Source of the DNA: Pseudaquabacterium inlustre
GTDB lineage: Bacteria; Pseudomonadota; Gammaproteobacteria; Burkholderiales; Burkholderiaceae_C
Length of the DNA stretch: 64,000 nucleotides
Assembly (NCBI RefSeq): GCF_038066595.1
Contig: NZ_JBBUTH010000003.1
Span: 586,013-650,012, forward strand
Reading direction: 5' to 3'
Shown: in pieces, positions 1 to 8,009 of the stretch
How positions within the stretch are numbered: the first letter of the stretch is position 1
Layout: each line of letters begins with the position of its first letter
The notes under the pieces: generated by a model
Databases searched by the model: none
What the model was told of the DNA's origin: nothing
Seen by the model: only the letters and a program-made list of their open reading frames with translations
Position numbers and translations under genes: made by a program

Positions 1-1
1 C

Positions 2-508
2 GACGCCATTCGCAGCGCCTCGCGCCGCGTCGACATCGTCTGCCCGTACTTCTACCCCGGCCAGCGGTTCCGCCGTGCACTGCGCCAGGCGGCGCAGCGC
101 GGCGTGCATGTGCGCCTGCTGCTGCAAGGCAAGGTGGACTACCGCTTCGCCGCGCTGGCGGCCCAGGTGCTGTACGACGAACTGCTGGCGGTGGGTGTGC
201 AGGTGTTCGAGTACACGCCGGCCTTCCTGCACGCCAAGGTGGCGGTGGTCGACGACGACTGGGCCACCGTCGGCAGTTCCAACATCGACCCGCTGAGCCT
301 GCTGCTGAACCTGGAGGCCAATGTGGTGGTGCGCGATGCCGGGTTCGCCGGCGACCTGGCCCTGCGCTTCGAGGCGGCCGTGGCCGCCTCGCGCGAGGTG
401 GTGCGCCCGCCGGTCAGCCGCGGTGGCTGGTCCATGCTGCGGCGGGGCTTCGTGGCCTGGACGGCGCACTGGTTCCTGCGCCTGGCCGGCATGAGCGGGC
501 GCTATTGA
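2..508 (+). CDS. clsB: Cardiolipin synthase-like phospholipase D protein, C-terminal part
   Basis: This is a phospholipase D superfamily protein whose 5' end lies outside the window; the reading frame is open from base 2. The second HKD motif is visible around bases 230-290 as HAKVAVVDDDWATVGSSN, followed by a serine/leucine-rich stretch (DPLSLLLNLEANVVV) typical of bacterial cardiolipin synthases, which condense phospholipids at the inner membrane. The C-terminus ends in a basic, Trp-rich tail (residues WTAHWFLRL) resembling ClsB-type proteins. The PLD family is clear. The ClsB subtype is inferred, because the first HKD motif and the N-terminus cannot be seen. Confidence 0.85.
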   Translation, partial: DAIRSASRRVDIVCPYFYPGQRFRRALRQAAQRGVHVRLLLQGKVDYRFAALAAQVLYDELLAVGVQVFEYTPAFLHAKVAVVDDDWATVGSSNIDPLSLLLNLEANVVVRDAGFAGDLALRFEAAVAASREVVRPPVSRGGWSMLRRGFVAWTAHWFLRLAGMSGRY

Positions 509-597
509 CCGCGCCGCGCTGTTCGGTGAGTGCGCTGCTGGATCTCCTGACACGGCGTTGTGCAGGAAGTCACCGCCATCAACGCCTGGATTTCACC

Positions 598-640
598 TTG
601 TAAAAGATAAAATAAATAAAACCGATAAATTGTAGTGGTG
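598..640 (+). promoter_or_regulatory. AT-rich promoter-like island
   Basis: About 40 bases here are strikingly A/T-rich (TTGTAAAAGATAAAATAAAT and onward) in a region of about 70% GC. The stretch lies 80-120 bases before the start of the secreted protein gene. It contains a TTGTAA hexamer at 598-603 and several TAAAAT/TAAATA-like hexamers, so a promoter is likely. I cannot fix one -35/-10 pair with standard spacing. It could also be a binding site for an AT-preferring protein such as H-NS/MvaT-like factors. Confidence 0.4.
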
Positions 641-722
641 ACGGATGGATGAGATGCAGCCCGTCAACCGCTCGGCCAGCAGTTCCCCCGGGCGTCCCAC
701 ACACCACGGAAAGGAACGTCGC

Positions 723-1187
723 ATGGACACGAGAACCCTTCGCCTGGCCGCTGGCCTGGCCCTGCTGGCCGGCTTGTCAACGGGGGCTTCGGCCGCCACC
801 TACACCGCCACCTGCCAGGGGCAGACGGTGTCGGCCAGCAGCCTGGCCGCATTCGGCCCGAAGTGCACCAACATCCGGACGGTCACACCGGTCACACCCA
901 CCGCGCCGCCCAAGGCGGTGACGCCCACCGCCCCGTTCGACCCCTACAAGAACCTCTACACGGTGCAGGGCTGGGCCAACGCGTACAAGACCTACGGCGT
1001 TGGCAATGCGGGATCGTCGCCTTACTACGCGGCGGCGGTGCAGAAATCGGTCGTCTATGACGCCAACGGCAACTTCCTGCAGGCCAAGAACCTGGGCTCC
1101 ACCACCAAGATCGGCAGTACCACCTACGTGCAGAGCGGCAGCACCGTGGTGAACGGCGTCACCGTCTACACGTACACCAAGAAGTGA
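723..1187 (+). CDS. Secreted protein of unknown function
   Basis: This encodes 154 residues. The start chosen is the ATG at 723, preceded by a good ribosome site (GAAAGGAAC about 8 bases upstream). Residues 1-25 form a classic Sec signal peptide (MDTRTLRLAAG, hydrophobic LALLAGL, cleavage near ASA-A). The mature part has two cysteines, a Thr/Pro/Val-rich segment around residues 58-76 (TPVTPTAPPKAVTPTAP), then Tyr/Asn/Gly-rich sequence ending YTYTKK. I recognise no domain. The stop codon overlaps the next gene's ATG by one base (TGATG), so the two are probably co-translated. The product is probably periplasmic or extracellular; its role is unknown. Confidence 0.7.
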   Translation: MDTRTLRLAAGLALLAGLSTGASAATYTATCQGQTVSASSLAAFGPKCTNIRTVTPVTPTAPPKAVTPTAPFDPYKNLYTVQGWANAYKTYGVGNAGSSPYYAAAVQKSVVYDANGNFLQAKNLGSTTKIGSTTYVQSGSTVVNGVTVYTYTKK

Positions 1188-2002
1188 TGCGGCGCCTGGC
1201 CATCGCCGCAGCACTGGGCGCCGCGGCGATGGCCTGCGGTTGCGGCACCTTCACCGCACTGCCGGCCCATGGGGGCGGCAAGCGCTTCGCCATCGAGCAG
1301 GCGCTGGTGTCGGCCGCAGCCAAGAAGGTGATCGGCGATCTGCCGCTGGACACCCTGCGCAACCGCCGCATCCTGCTGGAGACCACCGTCGTCAATGACG
1401 AAGGTGGTGGTGCGGTCAACGGCGGCAGGCCCTATCTGGCCGATGCCCTGAGCCATACCGTGCCGCACGCGCGGGGTGTCACAGGCTTCACTGCGCTGCG
1501 CAACGACAACACCTACATCAAGGACGCGAGCTTCAACAACAGCGACGGCCGCCAGTTCGCCAACTTGCTGGCGTCGGCGCTGGTGAGGCAGAACGTGATG
1601 CTCAACCCCAACCCGGAGAGCGAGGGGGAGCCCGAGTTCTTCGTCGAGGTGATCGTCGACGTGCTGGGCACCTGGCGCAGCCGGACCGACTGGCTGGTTT
1701 CCAACACCGAGCGGCTGCAGGCGATCGTCTCTGTGGAGTACGTGATCAGCCCGATGAAGCCCGACGGTGGCCCGCGCCGCGTGGGCAAGGTGGGCTGGGA
1801 GGCCGAGTACCGAGAAAGCTATGTGGGCTGGATGGGGCCGGCGCACTCGGACATCGAGTTGCGGCCATCGGCGCTCACCAGCCTGCTGCCCACGCTCGGT
1901 TCGGGCAGTGACTCCACCAGCAACCTGCAGCGCGCCAAGCCGGTGGAATTCGCACAGCCCCAGCCCGCGCAGCCGATCCAGGTGAATCCCCGCGCCAAGT
2001 GA
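1187..2002 (+). CDS. Putative lipoprotein of unknown function
   Basis: This encodes 271 residues, with the ATG at 1187 inside the stop region of the preceding secreted-protein gene (TGATG); a GTG one codon upstream is also possible. The N-terminus MRRLAIAAALGAAAMAC has the features of a lipoprotein signal, with C17 following AMA as a plausible lipobox. The body contains a segment reading FFVEVIVDVLGTWRSRTDW and ends in a Gln/Pro-rich tail (QPQPAQPIQ). I do not recognise the family. Its alternating hydrophobic strands and the FVEVIVDVLG segment recall periplasmic outer-membrane-linked lipoproteins. Coupling to the upstream secreted protein suggests that the two work together at the envelope. 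Confidence 0.65.
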   Translation: MRRLAIAAALGAAAMACGCGTFTALPAHGGGKRFAIEQALVSAAAKKVIGDLPLDTLRNRRILLETTVVNDEGGGAVNGGRPYLADALSHTVPHARGVTGFTALRNDNTYIKDASFNNSDGRQFANLLASALVRQNVMLNPNPESEGEPEFFVEVIVDVLGTWRSRTDWLVSNTERLQAIVSVEYVISPMKPDGGPRRVGKVGWEAEYRESYVGWMGPAHSDIELRPSALTSLLPTLGSGSDSTSNLQRAKPVEFAQPQPAQPIQVNPRAK

Positions 2003-2111
2003 ATCTCCGCGCCGGGTGCGCGCCGCCAGCGCGCGGCGCTGCAGATTCGGTCGGTGATCGCTAGCATCGCGCCCATGCGCCTGCGAAAGCCCGCCCTGCC
2101 TGAACCCTGTC

Positions 2112-3185
2112 GTGGCTGATCTGGTCGTCGAGCGGCCACAGGGCCTGTACTGCCCGCCGGGTGATTTCTACATCGACCCCTGGCGGCCGGTGCCGCGCGC
2201 CGTGATCACCCATGCCCATGCCGACCATGCGCGGGCCGGTCACGGCCACGTGCTGGCCACGGCGGTCAGTGCCGGCCTGCTGCGCAGCCGCCTGGGCGCG
2301 GCGCTGCCGCTGCAAGGGCTGGCGTATGGCGAGGCGGTCACGCACCACGGCGTGCGCATCAGCCTGCACCCGGCCGGCCATGTGCTGGGCTCGGCCCAGG
2401 TGCGGCTGGAACATGCCGGCCAGGTGTGGGTGGCCTCGGGCGACTACTTCCTCAGCGCGCACGACGAGTCCAACGCCACCTGCGCGCCTTTCGAGCCGGT
2501 GCGCTGCCACTGCTTCATCACCGAGTCGACCTTCGGCCTGCCGGTCTACCGCTGGGCACCGCAGGTCGAGGTCTTCGGCCAGATCGACGCCTGGTGGCGG
2601 GCCAACGCCGCCGCCGGCCGTCCCAGCCTGCTGATGGCCTACAGCCTGGGCAAGGCCCAGCGCCTGCTGGCGGGTGTGGATGCGTCGATCGGCCCCATCG
2701 TCGTGCATGGCGCGGTGGCACCGCTGAACGAGGCCTACCGTGCCGCCGGCGTGCCGCTGCCGCCCACCTGGACGCTGGGTGAACTGCCCGAGGCCCGCCA
2801 ACTGGCCGGCGCGCTTGTGGTGGCGCCGCCGGCCGTGCACGGCAGTGCATGGGCGCGCAAGCTGGGTGATTTCAGCGACGCCTTCGCCAGCGGCTGGATG
2901 CAGCTGCGCGGTGCGCGCCGGCGCCAGGGTGTGGACCGCGGCTTCGTGCTGAGCGACCACGCCGACTGGCCCGGCCTGCAGCGCGCCATCGGCGCCACCG
3001 GGGCCGAGCGCGTGATCGTCACCCACGGCGAAGAGGCGGTGATGGTGCGCTGGCTGCGCGAGCAGGGGCTGGATGCCGGCGCCTTCCGCACCGAGTTCGG
3101 CCAGGAGGATGCCGCGCCGGCACCGCGTGGCGCCGCACCGGTGGCTGCGGCCGGCGAGGCCGATGACCCGAAGGCGGGTGGCTGA
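2112..3185 (+). CDS. Ligase-associated exonuclease of the metallo-beta-lactamase fold
   Basis: This encodes 357 residues from a GTG start at 2112. The metal-binding motif HAHADH sits at residues 34-39, and later histidine/aspartate positions (SGDYF, LSDHADW, THGEE) fit the beta-CASP/SNM1-like branch of metallo-beta-lactamases. Proteins of this type are found beside bacterial ATP-dependent DNA ligases and are annotated as ligase-associated DNA damage response exonucleases. The stop codon overlaps the ligase ATG by one base (TGATG), so the two are coupled, which supports a joint DNA repair role. The C-terminal 30 residues are Ala/Gly/Pro-rich and probably disordered. Confidence 0.88.
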   Translation: MADLVVERPQGLYCPPGDFYIDPWRPVPRAVITHAHADHARAGHGHVLATAVSAGLLRSRLGAALPLQGLAYGEAVTHHGVRISLHPAGHVLGSAQVRLEHAGQVWVASGDYFLSAHDESNATCAPFEPVRCHCFITESTFGLPVYRWAPQVEVFGQIDAWWRANAAAGRPSLLMAYSLGKAQRLLAGVDASIGPIVVHGAVAPLNEAYRAAGVPLPPTWTLGELPEARQLAGALVVAPPAVHGSAWARKLGDFSDAFASGWMQLRGARRRQGVDRGFVLSDHADWPGLQRAIGATGAERVIVTHGEEAVMVRWLREQGLDAGAFRTEFGQEDAAPAPRGAAPVAAAGEADDPKAGG

Positions 3186-5017
3186 TGCGCCGCTTTGCCG
3201 CCCTGTACGCCGCGCTGGACGCCAGTACCAGCACCGAGGCCAAGGTGGCCGCGATGGCGGCCTACCTGGCCGAGGCGCCGGCGCCAGACGCCGCCTGGGC
3301 CGTGTACTTCCTGGCCGGCGGCCGGCCGCGCCAGACCGTGCCCACCGCGCTGCTGCGCACCGAGGCCCAGGCCGCCGCCGGTGTGCCCGAGTGGCTGTTC
3401 GAGGCCAGCTACCAGGCGGTGGGGGATCTGGCCGAAACCATCGCCCACCTGTTGCCACCCCCTGCGCGGGCCAGCGACCTGGGTCTGGCCCACTGGGTCG
3501 AGCAGCGCCTGCTGCCGCTGCGCGGCGCCGATCCGGTGCATCAGGCCGCGCAGTTGCGCGCATGGTGGGACGAACTGGCGCCCGCCGAGCGCTTCGTGCT
3601 GGTCAAGCTGATCGGCGGCGGTTTTCGCGTCGGCGTCAGCAAGCTGCTGGTGCAACGGGCGCTGGCGCGCCATGCCGGCCTGCCCGCCGCCCTGGTGGCG
3701 CAGCGCATGATGGGCTTCGGCGATGGCCGTGCCCGGCCCGACGCGGCGCAACTGCAGGCCCTGCTGGCGCCGGCCGATGCCCCCGGCCGCCGCGACATCG
3801 GCCAGCCCTATCCCTTCTACCTGGCCCATCCGCTGGAGCCCGGCGACGACAGCGCCGACGCGCTGGCCGCGCGCCTGGGCGACGCCGGCCAGTGGCTGGC
3901 GGAGTGGAAGTTCGACGGCATCCGCGCACAGCTGGTGCGCCGGGGGACCGGCGGCGACGCGGGCGTCTGGCTGTGGTCGCGCGGCGAGGAGTTGATGGCC
4001 GGGCGCTTTCCCGAGGTGGAGGCCGCCGCCGCCGCGCTGCCGGCCGGTACCGTGCTGGACGGCGAACTGCTGGTGTGGCCGGCCGGTGCCGCCCGGCCCG
4101 CCGCCTTCCAGACCCTGCAGACCCGCATCAACCGCAAGACACTGAGCAAGCGCCTGCTGGCGCAGACCCCGGTGGTGTTCGTGGCCTACGACCTGCTGGA
4201 GCAGCACGGGCAGGACCTGCGCGCCCAGCCCCAGCACCTGCGCCGGGCGCAGCTCGAGGCCCTGCTGGACGGTCGTGACGGCGCCGGCACCTTGCGTCTT
4301 TCGCCCCTGGTGTCGCCCCTGGTGTCGCCACGGGTGTCGCCGCCGCCCCCCGGGCTGCCGGACGCCGCTGCACTGGACGGTGTGGCAGACCTGGCCGGCT
4401 GGCCCGCCTGGGCGGCGCAGCGGGCCCGCAGCCGCGAGCTCGGCGTGGAAGGGCTGATGCTCAAGCACCGCGAGGCGCCGTATGGCAGCGGCCGCACCAA
4501 GGCAGCGGGCCTGGCGGCCGGCGGCTGGTGGAAGTGGAAGGTGGCGCCCTACACCGTGGACGGGGTGCTGATCTACGCCCAGGCCGGCCACGGCCGGCGT
4601 GCTGGCCTTTACACCGACTACACCTTCGCGGTGTGGAACCGCGCGCCGCAGGACGCCGCCGAGGCCCAGGCCGTGGTGGACGCCATCGCCCGGCGCGAAC
4701 CCGCGCAGCCGGGCGCGCTGCAGCTGGTGCCCTTCGCCAAGGCGTATTCCGGCCTCAGCGATGCCGAGTTCGCGGCGGTCGATCGCGTGATCCGCGCCCA
4801 CACGCTGGAGAAGTTCGGGCCGGTGCGCAGCGTGCGGCCCACGCTGGTGCTGGAACTGGGCTTCGAGGGCCTGCAGCGCAGCGCCCGGCACAAGAGCGGC
4901 ATCGCGGTGCGCTTTCCACGCATGCTGCGGTTGCGTCCCGACAAGCCGCTGCACGAGGCCGACAGCCTGCCGCAACTGCTGTCACTGCTGGATACCCCCG
5001 GCGAAAGCGCTTCGTGA
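3185..5017 (+). CDS. ATP-dependent DNA ligase (repair type)
   Basis: This encodes 610 residues. The N-terminal 200 residues match the helical DNA-binding domain of ATP-dependent ligases. The adenylation motif is WKFDGIR with nucleophile K242. Later motifs include EGLMLKHR and the WWKWKVAPY segment of motif V, then an OB-fold domain to about residue 590. Family members are usually about 530-560 residues. The excess comes partly from a Ser/Pro/Val insertion at residues 373-386 encoded by a 12-base tandem repeat. The enzyme would seal nicks using ATP, alongside the essential NAD-dependent LigA expected elsewhere. It is coupled by a one-base overlap to the upstream exonuclease. Confidence 0.92.
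   Translation: MRRFAALYAALDASTSTEAKVAAMAAYLAEAPAPDAAWAVYFLAGGRPRQTVPTALLRTEAQAAAGVPEWLFEASYQAVGDLAETIAHLLPPPARASDLGLAHWVEQRLLPLRGADPVHQAAQLRAWWDELAPAERFVLVKLIGGGFRVGVSKLLVQRALARHAGLPAALVAQRMMGFGDGRARPDAAQLQALLAPADAPGRRDIGQPYPFYLAHPLEPGDDSADALAARLGDAGQWLAEWKFDGIRAQLVRRGTGGDAGVWLWSRGEELMAGRFPEVEAAAAALPAGTVLDGELLVWPAGAARPAAFQTLQTRINRKTLSKRLLAQTPVVFVAYDLLEQHGQDLRAQPQHLRRAQLEALLDGRDGAGTLRLSPLVSPLVSPRVSPPPPGLPDAAALDGVADLAGWPAWAAQRARSRELGVEGLMLKHREAPYGSGRTKAAGLAAGGWWKWKVAPYTVDGVLIYAQAGHGRRAGLYTDYTFAVWNRAPQDAAEAQAVVDAIARREPAQPGALQLVPFAKAYSGLSDAEFAAVDRVIRAHTLEKFGPVRSVRPTLVLELGFEGLQRSARHKSGIAVRFPRMLRLRPDKPLHEADSLPQLLSLLDTPGESAS
4301..4336 (+). repeat. 12-base in-frame tandem repeat inside the ligase gene
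   Basis: Two identical copies of TCGCCCCTGGTG (4301-4312 and 4313-4324) are followed by a degenerate third, TCGCCACGGGTG. They encode Ser-Pro-Leu-Val, Ser-Pro-Leu-Val, Ser-Pro-Arg-Val in the ligase. The unit length is a multiple of three, so gain or loss of copies would lengthen or shorten a loop without breaking the frame. Confidence 0.85.
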
Positions 5018-5193
5018 GACCCTCTGTTCAACGGATGGACCGCATGCCCGCGTTGTGACAATGATATGAATGACCGGGCACCAGCTGTTGCCTGGCGACG
5101 CTAGGGGTAAGACGAAGCAGCGCGGTCTTTCGGGACGGCTATCATCAACCCTGTTTCCCATTCCGTGACGGATTCCCCGCAAGGCATTCACTC

Positions 5194-6024
5194 GTGAAAT
5201 CCAGCACGCTCTTCGCCGCGTCCATGCGCTGGCGGCCTCCCTCCGGCAGCATGCTGGTGCAGAGCCCGCGCATTGACCTGCTGCCCGACGGCTCGGCAGG
5301 ACCGCGGCGTTTCAAGATCAAGACCGCCGACTCCCAGGGCCGCCGCGGCATGGTCGACAGCCTGCTGAAGAACCGTTACGGCTGGCGCGGTTACAAGGAA
5401 GTGCGCCTGCCCACCGACCAGACGGTGCACCGCTTCACCCTGGTGGCGGTGGAAGACGAGAACACCATCGGCACGATCACCGTGGCCATGGATGGCTCCG
5501 AGGCCAAGCTCAGCGTCGACGACGCCTTTGCACCCGAGGTGAATGCGCTGCGCGCGCAGAACCGCAAGATCTGCGAGTTCACGAAGCTGGCGGTCGATCC
5601 CACGGTGGGCACCAAGCGCGTGCTGGCCACGCTGTTCCACGTGGCCTACATCGTGGCGCACCGCATCCGCGGGTTCGACACGCTGCTGATCGAGGTGAAC
5701 CCCCGCCACGTGCGCTACTACGAGCGCATGCTGGGCTTTCGCGTGCTGGCCAGCGAGCGCATGAACCGCTCGGTGAATGCCCCGGCCGTGCTGCTGGGTG
5801 TGGATTTTTCCTACGTCATGACGCAGATCGGCGAGTTCGCCGGCCAGCCCGAGCGCCTGGCCACCGAGCGCTCGCTGTACCCCGGCTTCATGTCGCTGAC
5901 CGAGGAGGCTGGCGTGCTCAGCCGCATGGTGGCCAAGCAGGCCCAGGTGCAGCGCGCGCGCGACGAAGAGACCGCCGCGCCGGCGCCGAACACCGACTTC
6001 CAGGCGTCCGACCTGCTCACCTGA
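5194..6024 (+). CDS. N-acyl amino acid synthase (FeeM-like GNAT protein)
   Basis: This encodes 276 residues from GTG 5194; an ATG at 5224 is an alternative. The sequence matches the FeeM/NasY group of GNAT-fold enzymes that transfer a fatty acyl group from acyl carrier protein to an amino acid. Seen here are RRFKIKTAD near the start, the RYGWRGYKEV segment, the EFTKLAVDP block, and the HVRYYERMLGFRVL block that ends the GNAT core. The C-terminal 60 residues are less conserved. No biosynthetic neighbours are present, so the product (for example N-acyl tyrosine) is only inferred from the family. The gene stands alone and is followed by a strong terminator. Confidence 0.75.
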   Translation: MKSSTLFAASMRWRPPSGSMLVQSPRIDLLPDGSAGPRRFKIKTADSQGRRGMVDSLLKNRYGWRGYKEVRLPTDQTVHRFTLVAVEDENTIGTITVAMDGSEAKLSVDDAFAPEVNALRAQNRKICEFTKLAVDPTVGTKRVLATLFHVAYIVAHRIRGFDTLLIEVNPRHVRYYERMLGFRVLASERMNRSVNAPAVLLGVDFSYVMTQIGEFAGQPERLATERSLYPGFMSLTEEAGVLSRMVAKQAQVQRARDEETAAPAPNTDFQASDLLT

Positions 6025-6060
6025 GCCGCCGGCCGCCTGTGTGGCGGCGTGATCCCGCCG

Positions 6061-6085
6061 AAGCCGCCTCGCAGGCGGCTTTTTT
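6061..6085 (+). terminator. Rho-independent terminator
   Basis: AAGCCGCCT, a CGC loop, then AGGCGGCTT form a 9-base stem that runs into six T residues. It lies about 40 bases after the FeeM-like gene's stop and before the convergent acuI gene. Confidence 0.9.
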
Positions 6086-6097
6086 CATGCGCCGCCG

Positions 6098-7093
<996 letters not shown>

Positions 7094-7230
7094 GGGTTCT
7101 CCTGGATTGGGCCTCGGAGGGCAGCGGTCTGCATTGTGGTCGCCCCCGCCCCACGGCGGGTGCACGCAGGCGACAGCGCGGCCGGTGTCATCGGCCCGCC
7201 ACCGATCAGCGGCACAATGCATTCGCCGTG

Positions 7231-7842
7231 ATGCATCGTTCCACCCACTCCACCAGCGCCCGGTTCGCCCGGTCGCGGGCAAGGGTGTCCAGCGTTGGCG
7301 TTGGCCGGCCGGCGCTGCGTGCCGCGCTGGTCTGGTGCCTGATCGGCGCGCTGGCGGTCTACGCCACGTCGGGCAGCCTGCTGCGCATGCTGGGGCCCCA
7401 GCACTGGCATGCCACGCCGCCCGCGGGGTTGGCGGCGGGTCTGTCCGCCGCCGCCCGGGTCGACGGCCCGGACCTTGGAACCCAGGTGCTGCGCCAGATC
7501 GGGCAGGCCCTGGCCCAGGTGCAGGCACTGGCCGATGCCGCCCATGCCCGCGCCCATGCCCTCGGCGCTGCATCGCACGGGCACAGCCACATCGGTCTGC
7601 TGCGGCACTGGCACGGCGCGGACGACGACAGCGTGCGTGTGCTCGGTGCCCAGGCGCAGGACCCCGCGCTGGCCGATCTGACGGCCGGCGCCGCCCTGGG
7701 CAGCGCCACGCTGTTGCTGGGCACCGGCCCGCAGGGCCTCGGCGCGCCGGCACGGGCCGAGGCCGGCGCATGGCCCGCCGTGGCCGCGGCGGCCTGGGTC
7801 GATGCCGACCTGGCGCCGCCGGCCGAGCCGCCGATCGGCTGA
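7231..7842 (+). CDS. Histidine-rich membrane-anchored protein of unknown function
   Basis: This encodes 203 residues starting at ATG 7231 (a GTG directly before it would add one residue). There is an Arg-rich N-terminus, one hydrophobic segment (about residues 30-48, LRAALVWCLIGALAVYA) that would act as an uncleaved anchor or signal, and then a histidine-rich region (ASHGHSHIGLLRHWHG) that could bind metal. The rest is Ala/Gly-rich. I recognise no family. Its position 167 bases before a TonB-dependent receptor on the same strand suggests a shared, possibly metal-related, role. That is inference from composition and position only. Confidence 0.55.
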   Translation: MHRSTHSTSARFARSRARVSSVGVGRPALRAALVWCLIGALAVYATSGSLLRMLGPQHWHATPPAGLAAGLSAAARVDGPDLGTQVLRQIGQALAQVQALADAAHARAHALGAASHGHSHIGLLRHWHGADDDSVRVLGAQAQDPALADLTAGAALGSATLLLGTGPQGLGAPARAEAGAWPAVAAAAWVDADLAPPAEPPIG

Positions 7843-7849
7843 GCCACGC

Positions 7850-7874
7850 GGGCCCCGCTCGCGGGCCCTTGTTT
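7850..7874 (+). terminator. Possible weak terminator
   Basis: GGGCCC and GGGCCC flank a short loop (CCGCTCGC region, one bulge), followed by TTGTTT. It lies directly after the histidine-rich protein's stop. The T tract is interrupted, so it may only attenuate read-through into the receptor gene. Confidence 0.4.
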
Positions 7875-8009
7875 CGACGCACACCGCGCCCCTGGCGCCG
7901 CCCCCGTCATCGGTCTGGCGGTCCGCAGGCGCGGCCTGAGCCGACCGTGCCACCCGTGTGTGGCTGGCGGCTGCAGCGTGCGACCGCTCACCGCTCACCG
8001 ACCATTGGC

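Noticed and set aside
2735..4975. A 746-codon frame opposite the exonuclease and ligase
   Set aside because: Low-complexity His/Gln/Gly sequence; both strands cannot sensibly be coding, and the ligase motifs are clear.
7094..7230. Possible cobalamin riboswitch or Zur box before the histidine-rich gene
   Set aside because: No B12-box-like consensus and no AT-rich Zur palindrome could be found in the 137 bases.
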